64,000 bases of DNA from Plantactinospora mayteni (GCF_016862935.1 NZ_BONX01000023.1:124001-188000), one strand, 5' to 3'; shown: positions 34,851 through 44,002, counted from the first letter of the stretch. Numbers and translations are program-made. The notes: generated by a model not told the origin, from the letters alone.

Positions 34851-36464
34851 ATGACCGCCGAGCTACCCTCCCGCGCCGACGTCGTGATCGTCGGCGCCGG
34901 CCACAACGGCCTGGTTTCCGCGATCCTGCTGGCCCGGGCCGGCCTCGACGTGCTGGTGCTGGAGGCCGCCGACACGATCGGCGGAGCCGCCCGCACCGAG
35001 AACCCGTTCCCGAAGGTGCCCGAGCTGCGACACTCCACCGGCTCGTACCTGCTCGGCCTGATGCCGCCGGAACTGATCCGGCTGCTCGACGTGAAGCTGC
35101 CGGTGCTGCGCCGGGACCCGCACTACTTCCTGCCCACCCCGGGCGGGCCCGGCTCGCCGTACCTGCTCTTCGGCGCCGACCGGGAGGCGACCCGGCAGCA
35201 GATGGAACGGTTCTTCTCCCGGGCCGACGTGGCCGCCGACGACGCGATGCAGGCCGAACTCGCCGCGCTCCGCGACGACCTGGCGCCGGCCTGGCTGGCC
35301 GAGCCGCTGCCGGTGCCGGAGACCGCCGACCGCTACATCCGGCCCGCGCTGCGCCAGGTCTTCGTCGACCTGGTACGCGGCTCGGTCGCCGACTACCTCG
35401 CCCGGTTCGACTTCCGCTCCGAACTGCTGGTCTCGATGTACGCGGTCACCGACGGCCTCTCCGGACTGAACGCCGGGCCGGACGACCCGGGTACCGGATA
35501 CAACTTCCTGGCCCACAACATGTGCCGGCTGCCCGGTGCCGGCGGCACCTGGATGATCGTGGCCGGTGGGATGGGCACTGTCAGTCGTACCTTCGCCGAC
35601 GCCGCCCGGGCCGCCGGGGCGAGGCTGTGCAGCGGTACCCCGGTCGCCGCGATCACCCTGGACGGCGGCGCGGCCAGCGGGGTCGTACTCGACGACGGGC
35701 GGACGGTCGCCGCCGAGGTGGTGCTCGGCGCCGGTGACCCGTACCGGCTGATGGAGCTGGTGCCCGACGGTGCGCTGCCGGCCGCGCTCACCGAGCGGAT
35801 GGCGGCGGTCCGGCGCACCGGCACCACCCTCAAGGTCAACCTGGCGCTCGCCGGGCTGCCGGACTTCTCCTGCCTGCCCGAGGGGGCGCCGAGCCCGTTC
35901 GGCGCCACCATCCACCTGCTGCCCGGCTCCGCGGCGCTGCTGCCCGGCTCGGCCGGCGACTCGCCGATGGCGGCACTGCGCGGCATGTGGGCGGACGTGC
36001 GGGCCGGGCGGCTGCCGGCCGAGCCGACCATCGAGTGGTACCTGCACACCACCGTCGACCCGTCGCTGAAGGACGAGGCCGGGCACCACTCGTCGGCGCT
36101 CTTCGTGCAGTCCGTCCCGTACGCCCCGACCGGCGGCACGTGGGACGAACTGCTGCCCGGGTATGTGGCCCGGCTGCTGGAGATCTGCGACCGGTACGCC
36201 CCCGGCACCACCGAACTGGTCGCCGACGCGGTGCCGCTGACCCCGCCCGGCATCGAGGCGCACTTCGGGATCACCGGCGGGCACATCCACCACGTCGACA
36301 ACACCGTCTCGTTCACCGACCGGATGCCCTACGCCACCGGGATCGACGGGCTCTACGCCGGCAGTGCCGGATGCCACCCCGCCGGCAGCGTGATCGGCGC
36401 GGCCGGGCACAACGCGGCCCGACGCATCCTCACCGACCTCGGCCGGGTCGGCCCGGCCGCCTGA
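34851..36464 (+). CDS. FAD-dependent oxidoreductase, phytoene-desaturase/PYROXD2-like
   Basis: 537 residues. The N-terminal dinucleotide fold is ADVVIVGAGHNGLVSAILLA, followed by LEAADTIGGAARTENPFP. The C-terminal FAD cap is IDGLYAGSAGCHPAGSVIGA. The overall layout matches carotenoid-desaturase-like amine-oxidase-superfamily proteins such as PYROXD2, but no carotenoid genes are nearby, so the substrate is open. It converges with the NamH-like gene with only three bases between the stops. Confidence 0.88.
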   Translation: MTAELPSRADVVIVGAGHNGLVSAILLARAGLDVLVLEAADTIGGAARTENPFPKVPELRHSTGSYLLGLMPPELIRLLDVKLPVLRRDPHYFLPTPGGPGSPYLLFGADREATRQQMERFFSRADVAADDAMQAELAALRDDLAPAWLAEPLPVPETADRYIRPALRQVFVDLVRGSVADYLARFDFRSELLVSMYAVTDGLSGLNAGPDDPGTGYNFLAHNMCRLPGAGGTWMIVAGGMGTVSRTFADAARAAGARLCSGTPVAAITLDGGAASGVVLDDGRTVAAEVVLGAGDPYRLMELVPDGALPAALTERMAAVRRTGTTLKVNLALAGLPDFSCLPEGAPSPFGATIHLLPGSAALLPGSAGDSPMAALRGMWADVRAGRLPAEPTIEWYLHTTVDPSLKDEAGHHSSALFVQSVPYAPTGGTWDELLPGYVARLLEICDRYAPGTTELVADAVPLTPPGIEAHFGITGGHIHHVDNTVSFTDRMPYATGIDGLYAGSAGCHPAGSVIGAAGHNAARRILTDLGRVGPAA

Positions 36465-36467
36465 GCC

Positions 36468-38075
36468 TCAGCCGGCGGTCTCGGACTCGGCGGCGGCGGT
36501 CGCGGTCGCCGGGGCCTCGTCGGCGCGGTGCGCCCGGATCGAGTGCCCGACGCTGGTCAGGCAGCGCCCGCTGGCCAGGTCGAACCGCCAGCCGTGCAAC
36601 TGGCAGGTGAGCTGGTCGTCCTCGACGATGCCGAACCGGGTCAGGTCCGCCTTCAGGTGCGGGCAGCGCCGCTGCACCACCCAGTCGCCGAGGGTGACGT
36701 CCTCGGCGTCGGTGCTCCGCTCGTGCTCGTCGTACCAGCCCTCGGCGTACTGGAGGCGCTCCTCGGAGAGGCACTTGAAGAAGGCGTAGACGAACTCGTT
36801 GTACTGGCCGATCCGGGCCGCCGAGAAGCGGCAGGAGAGGAAGAGCGAGTTGACCCAGTCCACCTCGTCGATGTGCAGCAGGTGCTCGATCAGCGCCCGC
36901 TCGGTACGGAACCGGTAGCGCACCTTCTCGTCCGCGTACGGCCGGACCTCCTTGCCCGGGAAGTCCACCAGGATCGATTCAACGGTCTCCCCGCCATCTT
37001 CCTCGGAGTGTCCGACCAGGTCGAACCGGACCGGCCCGCCGACACCCTTGGCGAGATAGATCGACTCGTCCAGCAGTGGCTCGATCCGGCGCTTCATCCC
37101 GGCCAGTACGTCGATCTCCGGGTGCCGCCAGGACGCCTTCGCCGCCTCGATCACCGGCCGCGCCCGCTCCTGGTACGCCCGCAGGTGCTCCTCCTTGCGG
37201 TCGAAGAACTCCCGCACGTCGGGCACCGGGTGCGTGGTGTGCACGCTCTCCGTGCCGATCTCGGAGACGGTGCCGGGGAGCAGGATCACCCCGTTGTCGT
37301 AGCCGAGCCCGGTGTAGTGGTCGAGGAAGACCTGCTGGTCGGGGAAGATGTTCCCCTCGTCGCCGTGGATGTCGTTGAACTGCCACAGCGCGTCGTCGAG
37401 GAAGCACGGCGGCCCGGCGATCGGGAACACCCAGGACGCCTTGAGGTCGTCGATGTAGCGGATGGTCCGGTCCATCTGCCGGTCCCGCTTCTGCTTGCCG
37501 AACGCGGTCTTCGCCCCGCTGGGCAGCTCGTAGACCATCGGGTACCAGATCGCTCCGGAGAACTGGAGCATGTGCGCGTGCACGTGCCCCAGCTCGGCGA
37601 AGACGCCGAGATCGGTCGGGCGGGCGTCGTTCTGGTTCAGCAGCCGTACGCCGTCGTACTCCACCCAGAGCGAGGAGTCGCCGATCGGGCCGTCGGTGGG
37701 GCTGGTCAGCGCCTGGATCATCACCTTCAGGCCGCCGTCCAGCTCGACGACCTCGTCGCTCTTCGTCCTCAGGAAGCTGGTGAAGCCGAGTTCCCGCAGC
37801 TCGTCCTCCAGCTCCGAGGTGGGGTACTCCGGCAGCAGGACGGTCGCCTTCTTGGAGACGAAGTGCTTGAGGTGCGCCGCGTCGAAATGGTCCCGGTGCA
37901 GGTGGGAGACGTAGAGGTAGTCGACGTCGCCGAGGGTCTCCCAGTCGAGCTGTGAATTGTCCGGGAAAGGGAACCATGAGGCGAAGTAGGCCGGGTTGAC
38001 CCACGGGTCGCACAGGATGCTGCCCGCACCGGTGTCGATCCGCATGCTCGCGTGCCCCGTACCGGTCAAACGCAC
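36468..38075 (-). CDS. Rieske / metallo-beta-lactamase-fold hydroxylase, candidate UDP-MurNAc hydroxylase (NamH-like)
   Basis: 535 residues from GTG 38075 (GGGGGA nine bases upstream). N-terminal metallo-beta-lactamase fold: GHASMRIDTGAGSILCDPWV and VSHLHRDHFD (His58, His60, Asp62, His63). C-terminal Rieske domain: RRCPHL (Cys471, His473) and TCQLHGW (Cys491, His494), the [2Fe-2S] ligands. This combination is that of CMP-sialate hydroxylase-like proteins, including mycobacterial NamH (Rv3818), which hydroxylates UDP-MurNAc so that peptidoglycan carries N-glycolyl muramic acid. Micromonospora and Actinoplanes walls are known for that modification. The assignment is by architecture and taxonomy. 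Confidence 0.75.
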   Translation of the reverse strand: MRLTGTGHASMRIDTGAGSILCDPWVNPAYFASWFPFPDNSQLDWETLGDVDYLYVSHLHRDHFDAAHLKHFVSKKATVLLPEYPTSELEDELRELGFTSFLRTKSDEVVELDGGLKVMIQALTSPTDGPIGDSSLWVEYDGVRLLNQNDARPTDLGVFAELGHVHAHMLQFSGAIWYPMVYELPSGAKTAFGKQKRDRQMDRTIRYIDDLKASWVFPIAGPPCFLDDALWQFNDIHGDEGNIFPDQQVFLDHYTGLGYDNGVILLPGTVSEIGTESVHTTHPVPDVREFFDRKEEHLRAYQERARPVIEAAKASWRHPEIDVLAGMKRRIEPLLDESIYLAKGVGGPVRFDLVGHSEEDGGETVESILVDFPGKEVRPYADEKVRYRFRTERALIEHLLHIDEVDWVNSLFLSCRFSAARIGQYNEFVYAFFKCLSEERLQYAEGWYDEHERSTDAEDVTLGDWVVQRRCPHLKADLTRFGIVEDDQLTCQLHGWRFDLASGRCLTSVGHSIRAHRADEAPATATAAAESETAG

Positions 38076-38156
38076 CGCACAGTCCCCCTGTCTCGTCCCT
38101 CGCCCCAGGCGATCAAAGGCGTACGCCCAAACGCTACCAAGATGCGGGCCGGTGCT

Positions 38157-38172
38157 CCGCCCTTCAGGGCGG
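38157..38172 (+). ncRNA. Hairpin of IS605/omegaRNA-end type (first copy)
   Basis: CCGCCC-TTCA-GGGCGG, followed by a G-run and TGAAGG. The shape is that found at the tnpB 3' ends of actinobacterial IS200/IS605 elements. A covarying twin lies at 38443-38458. Confidence 0.4.
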
Positions 38173-38210
38173 GGGTGAAGGCCCGCGCGGGGCAAGGCCC
38201 GAGCCGTGCC

Positions 38211-38478
38211 GTTTTTGTCGACGTTACGTCCGGTGGTACGGTGCCCACGTGCGGGGCGAAGGGTAGTTCCGGAAGCCCCGAAGCGTCACGACGGACACAG
38301 CGTGACATTGTCGCCGCAGGGCTTGCGGAGACGTTAAACGCCTGTGGAGCGGACGCAAGACCAGGACTTGTCCCGGCTGGCCGCAGTGAAGCAGGAACCC
38401 ACCGGGGCGTTGCGCCTTCCGCACGCAGCGCGGAGGGAATCTCCGCCATTCATGGCGGCGGAGGAGGTCAACGGAGGC
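38211..38478 (+). pseudogene. Remnant of IS200/IS605-family tnpB 3' end with guide-RNA-end hairpin
   Basis: One frame gives VDVTSGGTVPTCGAKG, then RDIVAAGLAETLNACGADAR, which is the C-terminal end of TnpB after its zinc-finger (typical N-I-x-A-A-G-L-A ... L-N-A-C-G). The next frame continues with LAAVKQEPTGALRLPHAARR and RESPPFMAAEEV, also typical of actinobacterial TnpB tails, so a frameshift separates them. Only one of the expected zinc-finger Cys pairs survives, and the RuvC core is gone. The hairpin CCGCCA-TTCA-TGGCGG at 38443-38458 followed by GGAGGAGGTCAAC resembles the right end/omegaRNA 3' end. No transposase remains; the element is dead. Confidence 0.65.
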
Positions 38479-38601
38479 CCCGTACCGGCCGACCCGCGAA
38501 GCCGGGCTGCCGGGCCGGGCTGGAAGGCCCGGCCCGTGCGCCGTGCGCCGGGCGGCACATGCCAGACTTACCGGCATCCGATCGTGAGGAAGGACCGGAA
38601 A

Positions 38602-38826
38602 GTGGCTGGAAGCGAGCCGGTGACGTCACCTGACCAACGCAAGCCGGGGCACCGCAGGGCGGGCCAGATCGGCGCGATCCTCTCCGCGGCGGCGCTGGTG
38701 CTGATGATGTTCAACAACAATGAGGTCAGCGGCACCGCGAAGATCTGGCTCGGTTCGATCGCCGCCGCCCTGGTCCTCGCCGTCGTCGGCGACGCGATCC
38801 TGCGCCGCAACGGTCTGCGTTCCTGA
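38602..38826 (+). CDS. Small two-helix membrane protein
   Basis: 74 residues starting GTG at 38602 with GAGGAAGGA upstream. A charged N-terminus (SPDQRKPGHRR) is followed by two hydrophobic helices, AGQIGAILSAAALVLMMFNN and KIWLGSIAAALVLAVVGDAI, and a short basic tail. Function unknown. The stop codon lies within a run of 24-bp repeats that continues downstream. Clear ribosome-binding site and membrane pattern make it a credible gene. Confidence 0.7.
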   Translation: MAGSEPVTSPDQRKPGHRRAGQIGAILSAAALVLMMFNNNEVSGTAKIWLGSIAAALVLAVVGDAILRRNGLRS

Positions 38827-38893
38827 CCCTCGACAGCCTGCGTTCCAGGCCCTCGCCGGCCTGCGTTCCTGACCCCTCGACGGTCTGGTTCCC
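38812..38893. repeat. ~24-bp tandem repeats beginning inside a coding end
   Basis: Four degenerate units of GGTCTGCGTTCCTGACCCTC type. The first contains the last codons and stop of the small membrane protein gene. The following bases to 39076 are GC-rich and hold no recognisable gene. Confidence 0.7.
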
Positions 38894-39076
38894 GACCGCT
38901 CTCGACGCGACGTCGGGCAGCATGCCCGGCGCGCTCGACAGACCCGGCGCTCGACCCGACGCGCAGTGGCGCCGGCCGACTCGACACGCAGTGGCGGCCG
39001 GCGCTGACCGGCGCCGGCCGCGGCTGTGGTCCGGCCCTGTCGCCGTGCCAGGCGCGCGGCCGGGGCCGGATCCGCG

Positions 39077-40516
39077 TCAGTGGCCGAGCAGCAGGTCCTT
39101 GACCTCCTTGAGCGCGGCGTCGACCTCGGCCTCGAAGTAGCCGCCGGGGACCAGCCCGAACCGGGTGGTGTCGAGGTCGGCCGGGTTGACCGGCATCGGG
39201 CCCCTGCCCGCCATGCTGCCGAGGATCCCCTCGAACAACCGGTCGACCTGGTCCGGGTCGTAGCCGCTGCCGAACCGGCGTACCTGGAACGAGCGCCGGA
39301 TGTGGTCGATCCGGGCCATCTCACTGCCCGGCTGGGCCATCGGCGGCGGACCGCCGAGCCCCGGGCCGCCGGCCGGTGGGCCTCCCATCGGCGGCCCGCC
39401 GGCCGGCCCGGGCATCGGCGGCAGGGCGTCGCCCATGCCACGCCCCGGGCCACGAGGGTCTCGGTCCGGCATCCGGATCTCGGCCGTCATGTCGGCCCGG
39501 CCGGGCCGCCCCGCGTCGAACCCGTCGAAGCGCTCGTTCGACCCGAAGCCGCCGGGCGGACCACCCGGACCACCCGGACCGCCGGGCGTACGCGGCGGAA
39601 GTGCCGCCCCCGGGCCGCGCTGCGGGTCGAACCCGCCCCGCTGCGGCTCGAAGCCACCCCGCTGGGGCTCGGGCGGACCACCCCGCTGCGGGTCGAACCC
39701 GCCGCGCGGCGGTGGCTCCATCCCGCCCCGCTGCGGCTCGAAGTCCCCGCGCTGGGGATCGAAGTCCCCGCGCTGGGGATCGAAGTCCCCGCGCTCGGGC
39801 TCGAAACCCCCGCGCTGCGGCTCGAAACCACCGCGTTGCTGCTCGAACCCGCCGCGCTGGGGCTCGAACCCGCCGCGCTGCGGGTCGAAGCCCCCACGCT
39901 GCGGTTCCATCCCGCCGCGCTGCGGCTCGAATCCGCCGCGCTGGCCGCCGAAGGTGCCGGTCGGTTCGTCGTACTGGCCGTAGGGGTCGTTGGGCGGACC
40001 GGCCTGGGCCGGCATCGGCCGCGACGGAGGCTGGCCGGGTGGAAGACCACGGTCGTCGCGCATCGGTGGCCCCATCCGATCCGGCGGCCCCATCCGATCC
40101 GGCGGGCCGAGCCGATCGGGGGGTCCCATCCGGTCCGGCGGGCCCATCCGGTCGGGGGGTCCCATCCGGTCGGGGGGTCCCATCCGGTCGGGGGGTCCCA
40201 TCCGGTCGGGCGGGCCCATCCGGTCCGGTGCCCCCCGGTCGGCCAGCCGGGGGTCTCCGCCCCGGCCGCCGCCGCGCTCCTCCAGCTCGGCGATCTGCCG
40301 CTCCACCCGGTCGAGATGCAGGTCCACCTGCCACTCGTCGTACCCGCCGAAGCGCACCCGGAAGACGACGTCGTGTACCTCCTGGGAGGCGACGGGTGCG
40401 CCCAGCGACTCACCGGCGAGCGTGGCCTCGACACGATCCAGGAAGGTGTCCACCTCATCGACCTTGTAGCCCCGCCGGAGCGCCTTGCGCCGGAAACGCT
40501 GACCCTGACTCGCCAC
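39077..40516 (-). CDS. DivIVA-repeat protein with long disordered, repetitive centre
   Basis: 479 residues from GTG 40516 (AGGAGA six bases upstream). The N-terminus has two DivIVA-like repeats, RRKALRRGYKVDEVDTFLDR and VVFRVRFGGYDEWQVDLHLD. The C-terminus has two more, VRRFGSGYDPDQVDRLFEGI and FGLVPGGYFEAEVDAALKEV. Between them lie nine PDRMGP units and about sixteen QRGGFEP-type heptads plus Gly/Pro-rich stretches, predicted disordered. DivIVA modules sense curved membrane at poles and septa in actinobacteria (Wag31). Four modules bridged by a sticky linker suggest a scaffold, but no partner is visible. It sits 102 bp downstream of rlmN. Confidence 0.8.
   Translation of the reverse strand: MASQGQRFRRKALRRGYKVDEVDTFLDRVEATLAGESLGAPVASQEVHDVVFRVRFGGYDEWQVDLHLDRVERQIAELEERGGGRGGDPRLADRGAPDRMGPPDRMGPPDRMGPPDRMGPPDRMGPPDRMGPPDRLGPPDRMGPPDRMGPPMRDDRGLPPGQPPSRPMPAQAGPPNDPYGQYDEPTGTFGGQRGGFEPQRGGMEPQRGGFDPQRGGFEPQRGGFEQQRGGFEPQRGGFEPERGDFDPQRGDFDPQRGDFEPQRGGMEPPPRGGFDPQRGGPPEPQRGGFEPQRGGFDPQRGPGAALPPRTPGGPGGPGGPPGGFGSNERFDGFDAGRPGRADMTAEIRMPDRDPRGPGRGMGDALPPMPGPAGGPPMGGPPAGGPGLGGPPPMAQPGSEMARIDHIRRSFQVRRFGSGYDPDQVDRLFEGILGSMAGRGPMPVNPADLDTTRFGLVPGGYFEAEVDAALKEVKDLLLGH
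39612..39950 (-). repeat. 21-bp coding repeats (QRGGFEP heptads)
   Basis: About sixteen 21-bp units encoding QRGG(F/M)(E/D)P with a few RGD variants, in the middle of the DivIVA-repeat gene. Confidence 0.8.
40067..40228 (-). repeat. Nine 18-bp coding repeats (PDRMGP)
   Basis: Nine tandem 18-bp units encode PDRMGP (one PDRLGP). Neighbouring copies are nearly identical in DNA, which suggests recent slippage expansion. Confidence 0.85.
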
Positions 40517-40618
40517 TATGTCTCCTGGTTCGCTCGCTCGCTTCGCTCGCTCACGCCGCCGCCCCGCCACTCGCGTCGGCGCCGCAAGCGGCACTACTAA
40601 GCCTGTTGACCCGGTCGC

Positions 40619-41752
40619 TCACTGCGTCACCGCTGCGGCGGCCAGTTGGCCGCACGCCCCGTCGATCTCGCGCCCCCGGGTGTCCCGGACGGTCGTCGAG
40701 ACACCGGCCGCGCGGAGCCGCCGGACGAACTCCCGCTCTACCGGCTTCGGGCTCGCGTCCCAACGACTCCCCGGAGTCGGGTTGAGCGGGATCAGGTTCA
40801 CGTGGGTCAGTCGACCGGTCAACAGCCGACCGAGGAGGTCGGCCCGCCACGGCTGGTCGTTCACATCTCTGATCATCGCGTATTCAATGGACACGCGACG
40901 CCCCGTACGCTCCGCGTAGTGCCATGCGGCGTCCAGCACCTCGGCAACCTTCCACCGCTGGTTGACCGGAACCAGTTCGTCGCGCAGCTCATCATCGGGC
41001 GCATGCAGCGACAACGCAAGAGTCACCGACAGTCCCTCGTCGGCCAGCCGGCGCATCGCGGGGACCAGGCCGACCGTGGAGACGGTGACGTGCCGCTGCG
41101 AGAGGCCGAGCCCTTCGGGGGCGGGAGCGGTCAACCGCCGGACGGCGGCCACCACCCGGGCGTAGTTGGCCAGCGGCTCGCCCATGCCCATGAAGACCAC
41201 GTGGGAGAGCCGGGACGGGGAGCCGGCGAGCAGACCGGACGCGGCCACCCCGGCGAGGTAGACGGCCTGGTCCACGATCTCGGCGGTGGAGAGGTTGCGG
41301 GTCAGCCCGGCCTGACCGGTGGCGCAGAACGGGCAGGCCATGCCGCAGCCGGCCTGGCTGGAGATGCAGACGGTGACCCGGTCCGGATAACCCATCAGCA
41401 CGCTCTCGACCAGCGATCCGTCGTGCAGGCGCCACAACGCCTTGCGGGTCGCGCCGTCGTCGGTGGCGACCTCGCGTACCGGGGTGAGCAGGTTCGGCAG
41501 CAGCTCGGCCGCGATCCGGTCCCGGGCGGCGGCGGGCAGGTCGGTCATCCGTGCCGGCTCCCGGACCAGCCGCCCGAAGTAGTGCGTGGAGATCTGCCGG
41601 GCCCGGAACGCGGACTCCCCCAACTCGGTGACGACCGCCTGCCGTCCGGACAGGTCGAGGTCGGCGAGGTGTCGGGGCGGCATCGCCGCGCGACGCGACG
41701 TGGACCCGGTCGGGTCGTCCGAGGCGATCTGGATCAAGGGCAGGCTCGTCAT
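40619..41752 (-). CDS. rlmN: 23S rRNA (adenine2503-C2)-methyltransferase / tRNA A37 methylase
   Basis: 377 residues, radical-SAM dual-specificity methyltransferase. The cluster motif is GCGMACPFC (CxxxCxxC) within [37 protein letters not shown] and [16 protein letters not shown] bind SAM. The C-terminal methyl-carrying cysteine is in [13 protein letters not shown] second conserved Cys is replaced by context I cannot verify. ATG at 41752. It lies downstream of cdsA, as in M. tuberculosis (Rv2880c after Rv2881c). Confidence 0.95.
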   Translation of the reverse strand: MTSLPLIQIASDDPTGSTSRRAAMPPRHLADLDLSGRQAVVTELGESAFRARQISTHYFGRLVREPARMTDLPAAARDRIAAELLPNLLTPVREVATDDGATRKALWRLHDGSLVESVLMGYPDRVTVCISSQAGCGMACPFCATGQAGLTRNLSTAEIVDQAVYLAGVAASGLLAGSPSRLSHVVFMGMGEPLANYARVVAAVRRLTAPAPEGLGLSQRHVTVSTVGLVPAMRRLADEGLSVTLALSLHAPDDELRDELVPVNQRWKVAEVLDAAWHYAERTGRRVSIEYAMIRDVNDQPWRADLLGRLLTGRLTHVNLIPLNPTPGSRWDASPKPVEREFVRRLRAAGVSTTVRDTRGREIDGACGQLAAAAVTQ

Positions 41753-41855
41753 GGCCTGTCCAGTCTCCCACGTCGGCGCGACAACGCACCTGGCCGGAGG
41801 TGCCGAACCCGTGACCAGGCTCGCAGCTCGCGGATGGGCGGGCTCATCTCACCTC

Positions 41856-43445
41856 TCAGCCGGCCGGGACGAAGATCGCCAACAGTAGGTACGCGGTGGG
41901 CACCGCGAAGAGGATCGAGTCCAGCCGGTCCATCAGCCCACCGTGCCCCGGCAGCAGGTTGCTCATGTCCTTGACCTTGAGGTCTCTCTTGATCATGGAT
42001 TCGGCGAGATCGCCGAGGACGGCCGCGACCGAGACCGCCACCCCGAAGAGCGCGCCCCACCACAACTCCACGTCGAGCAGGTACGCCAGCAGCAGCGAGC
42101 TGCCCAGCGCAGCCGCCAGTACCGAGCCGGCAAAGCCCTCCCAGGACTTCTTCGGGCTCACCGAGGGGGCCATCGGATGCTTGCCGAAGGCCACTCCGGC
42201 GGCGTACCCGCCGGTGTCGGAGAGGACCACCGCGACCAGGGTGACCAGCACCCGCAGCTCGCCGTCGGCCGGCTCGGCGGCGAGCAGCGCCGCGAACCCG
42301 CCGAGGAACGGCACGTAGACCGCGATCAGGGTGGCCGCGATCATGTCCCGTTGGTAACCGGCCGGCCCGTCCCCGAGCCGCCAGACCATGGTGGCCAGCA
42401 CGGTGACCAGCAGCCCGAGGCTGAGCGCGTCCGGACCGGCCCACCAGGCCAGCCCGACCATCAGCAGCCCGCCGGCGACCAGCGGCACGAGCGGCGGGTG
42501 CATTCCGGCGGGGCGTACCGCCCGGGTCATCTCCCAGATGCCGACGGCGACCGCGAGCGCCACCACGACCAGGAACGCCGGGCGGAACAGGAAGAGCGGC
42601 ACGACGATCGCCGCGCCGAGCCCGAGGCCGACGCCGATCGCGGCCGGCAGGTTCCGGCCGGCCCGGGACTGCCCGGCGGGCTTGCCGGACCGGGTCGCCC
42701 GACGCCGGCCCGGGCCGGGACGGCCGGGCGGCGCCGGGTCAGGGTCCGGTTGCGGATCCGGGTCGACGAGCGGCCAGCCGACCGGGTTGGTCGGGGCGTC
42801 CGCCGCCGGCTCGGCACGGTTTCGGGCGCGGTCGGCCCGATCGCGGTACGCCGCCGCGCCCTCCTCGGAACGCGCCGGCTCGGGAGAACGCCACTCCGCC
42901 GTCGGATCCGGTACGCCCTCGGCCCGCTGGCCGTTGCGGTGCCCGGTCGACCCTCCCCGCCGGTCGGCGTCGGAGTAGCCGTCACCCGCCCCCGGATAGC
43001 CCTCCGGTGCTGCCGGATACGTCTCCGCCGCCCCCGGATGGCCGTTCGGCGCGGCCCGGTACCCGTCCGCCGGGCCCCGGTACCCGTCCGCCGGGTCCTG
43101 GTACGCCTCCTCGGGACGATCCCCGGGCGTGCCCGGGTACGCCCCGCCCCGGCCGGGGTACGGCCCGCCCGGGTAGGCGTCCGCCGAGGAGGGGTACGCC
43201 TCCGGGGCGGCCGGATAGGACTCCGAGGTGATCGGATACGCGTCCGTCGGGGCCGAATAGGCGTCGGGCGCGGCACCGCCGCGCCGCGCCCGAGCCCAGG
43301 CGTCGTCGTCGCCGGCCGGCCACTGTCGGCCCGACGGCCCGTCCTGGTGTCCCGGGCCACGGGACCACTCCGGGCCACGTGGTTGCTCCGGCCGCTGCCA
43401 GCCACGCGGCTCGGCGGTATCGCCGTAGGGGTCGACGTGGGACAT
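41856..43445 (-). CDS. cdsA: Phosphatidate cytidylyltransferase with long Tyr/Pro-rich N-terminal extension
   Basis: 529 residues. The C-terminal ~265 residues are CdsA: about eight membrane helices and the signature SPKKSWEGFAGSVLAAALGS, then GDLAESMIKRDLKVKDMSNL and LPGHGGLMDRLDS. CdsA makes CDP-diacylglycerol for phospholipid synthesis. The N-terminal ~260 residues are hydrophilic and repetitive (AYP/GYR units: SESYPAAPEAYPSSADAYPG), much longer than in most bacteria, and likely disordered. The start overlaps the frr stop (TGATG), which fixes it at 43445 and shows the extension is translated. Confidence 0.93.
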   Translation of the reverse strand: MSHVDPYGDTAEPRGWQRPEQPRGPEWSRGPGHQDGPSGRQWPAGDDDAWARARRGGAAPDAYSAPTDAYPITSESYPAAPEAYPSSADAYPGGPYPGRGGAYPGTPGDRPEEAYQDPADGYRGPADGYRAAPNGHPGAAETYPAAPEGYPGAGDGYSDADRRGGSTGHRNGQRAEGVPDPTAEWRSPEPARSEEGAAAYRDRADRARNRAEPAADAPTNPVGWPLVDPDPQPDPDPAPPGRPGPGRRRATRSGKPAGQSRAGRNLPAAIGVGLGLGAAIVVPLFLFRPAFLVVVALAVAVGIWEMTRAVRPAGMHPPLVPLVAGGLLMVGLAWWAGPDALSLGLLVTVLATMVWRLGDGPAGYQRDMIAATLIAVYVPFLGGFAALLAAEPADGELRVLVTLVAVVLSDTGGYAAGVAFGKHPMAPSVSPKKSWEGFAGSVLAAALGSSLLLAYLLDVELWWGALFGVAVSVAAVLGDLAESMIKRDLKVKDMSNLLPGHGGLMDRLDSILFAVPTAYLLLAIFVPAG

Positions 43446-44002
43446 CAGACCTCGAGCAACTCGGTTTCCTTGTGTTTCACCAACTCGTCGACGTGGGAGA
43501 CGTACTTGTGGGTGAGGTCGTCGAGTTCCTTCTCGGCACGCCGGCCCTCGTCCTCGCCCGCCTCGCCGTCCTTGACGATGCGGTCGAGTTCCTCCTTGCC
43601 GCGCCGACGGATGTTCCGGATCGCCACCTTGGCTTCCTCACCCTTGTGCCGGGCCACCTTGATCATGTCCCGGCGCCGCTCCTCGGTCATCTGCGGCAGC
43701 AGGATGCGCAGCTGGTTGCCCTCGTTGTTGGGGTTCACGCCGAGGTCGGAGTCGCGGATCGCCTTCTCCATGGCCTGCAACTGCGACGCGTCGTACGGCT
43801 TGATGATCGCCATCCGCGGTTCGGGCACTCCGACGGAGGCCATCTGGGTCAGCGGGGTGGGACTGCCGTAGTAGTCGATAATGATCTTGGAGAACATCGC
43901 CGGAGTGGCCCGCCCGGTACGGATGGCGCCAAACTCCTCCTTGGCGTGCTCGACCGCGCGCTCCATCTTCTCCTCGGACTCGAGGAGGGTGTCGTCGATC
44001 AC
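43445..44002 (-). CDS. frr: Ribosome recycling factor
   Basis: 185 residues from GTG 44002 (AAGGAG six bases upstream), the canonical RRF length. Conserved blocks: [20 protein letters not shown], the [20 protein letters not shown] region, [20 protein letters not shown] and [23 protein letters not shown] with EF-G splits post-termination ribosomes. Part of tsf-pyrH-frr-cdsA, with cdsA coupled by a one-base overlap. Confidence 0.97.
   Translation of the reverse strand: MIDDTLLESEEKMERAVEHAKEEFGAIRTGRATPAMFSKIIIDYYGSPTPLTQMASVGVPEPRMAIIKPYDASQLQAMEKAIRDSDLGVNPNNEGNQLRILLPQMTEERRRDMIKVARHKGEEAKVAIRNIRRRGKEELDRIVKDGEAGEDEGRRAEKELDDLTHKYVSHVDELVKHKETELLEV

Noticed and set aside
40517-40618. GCTCGCTCGC run before the DivIVA-like gene as a tRNA or small RNA
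   Set aside because: No cloverleaf and no T-loop sequence; it is a simple tetranucleotide-like repeat.
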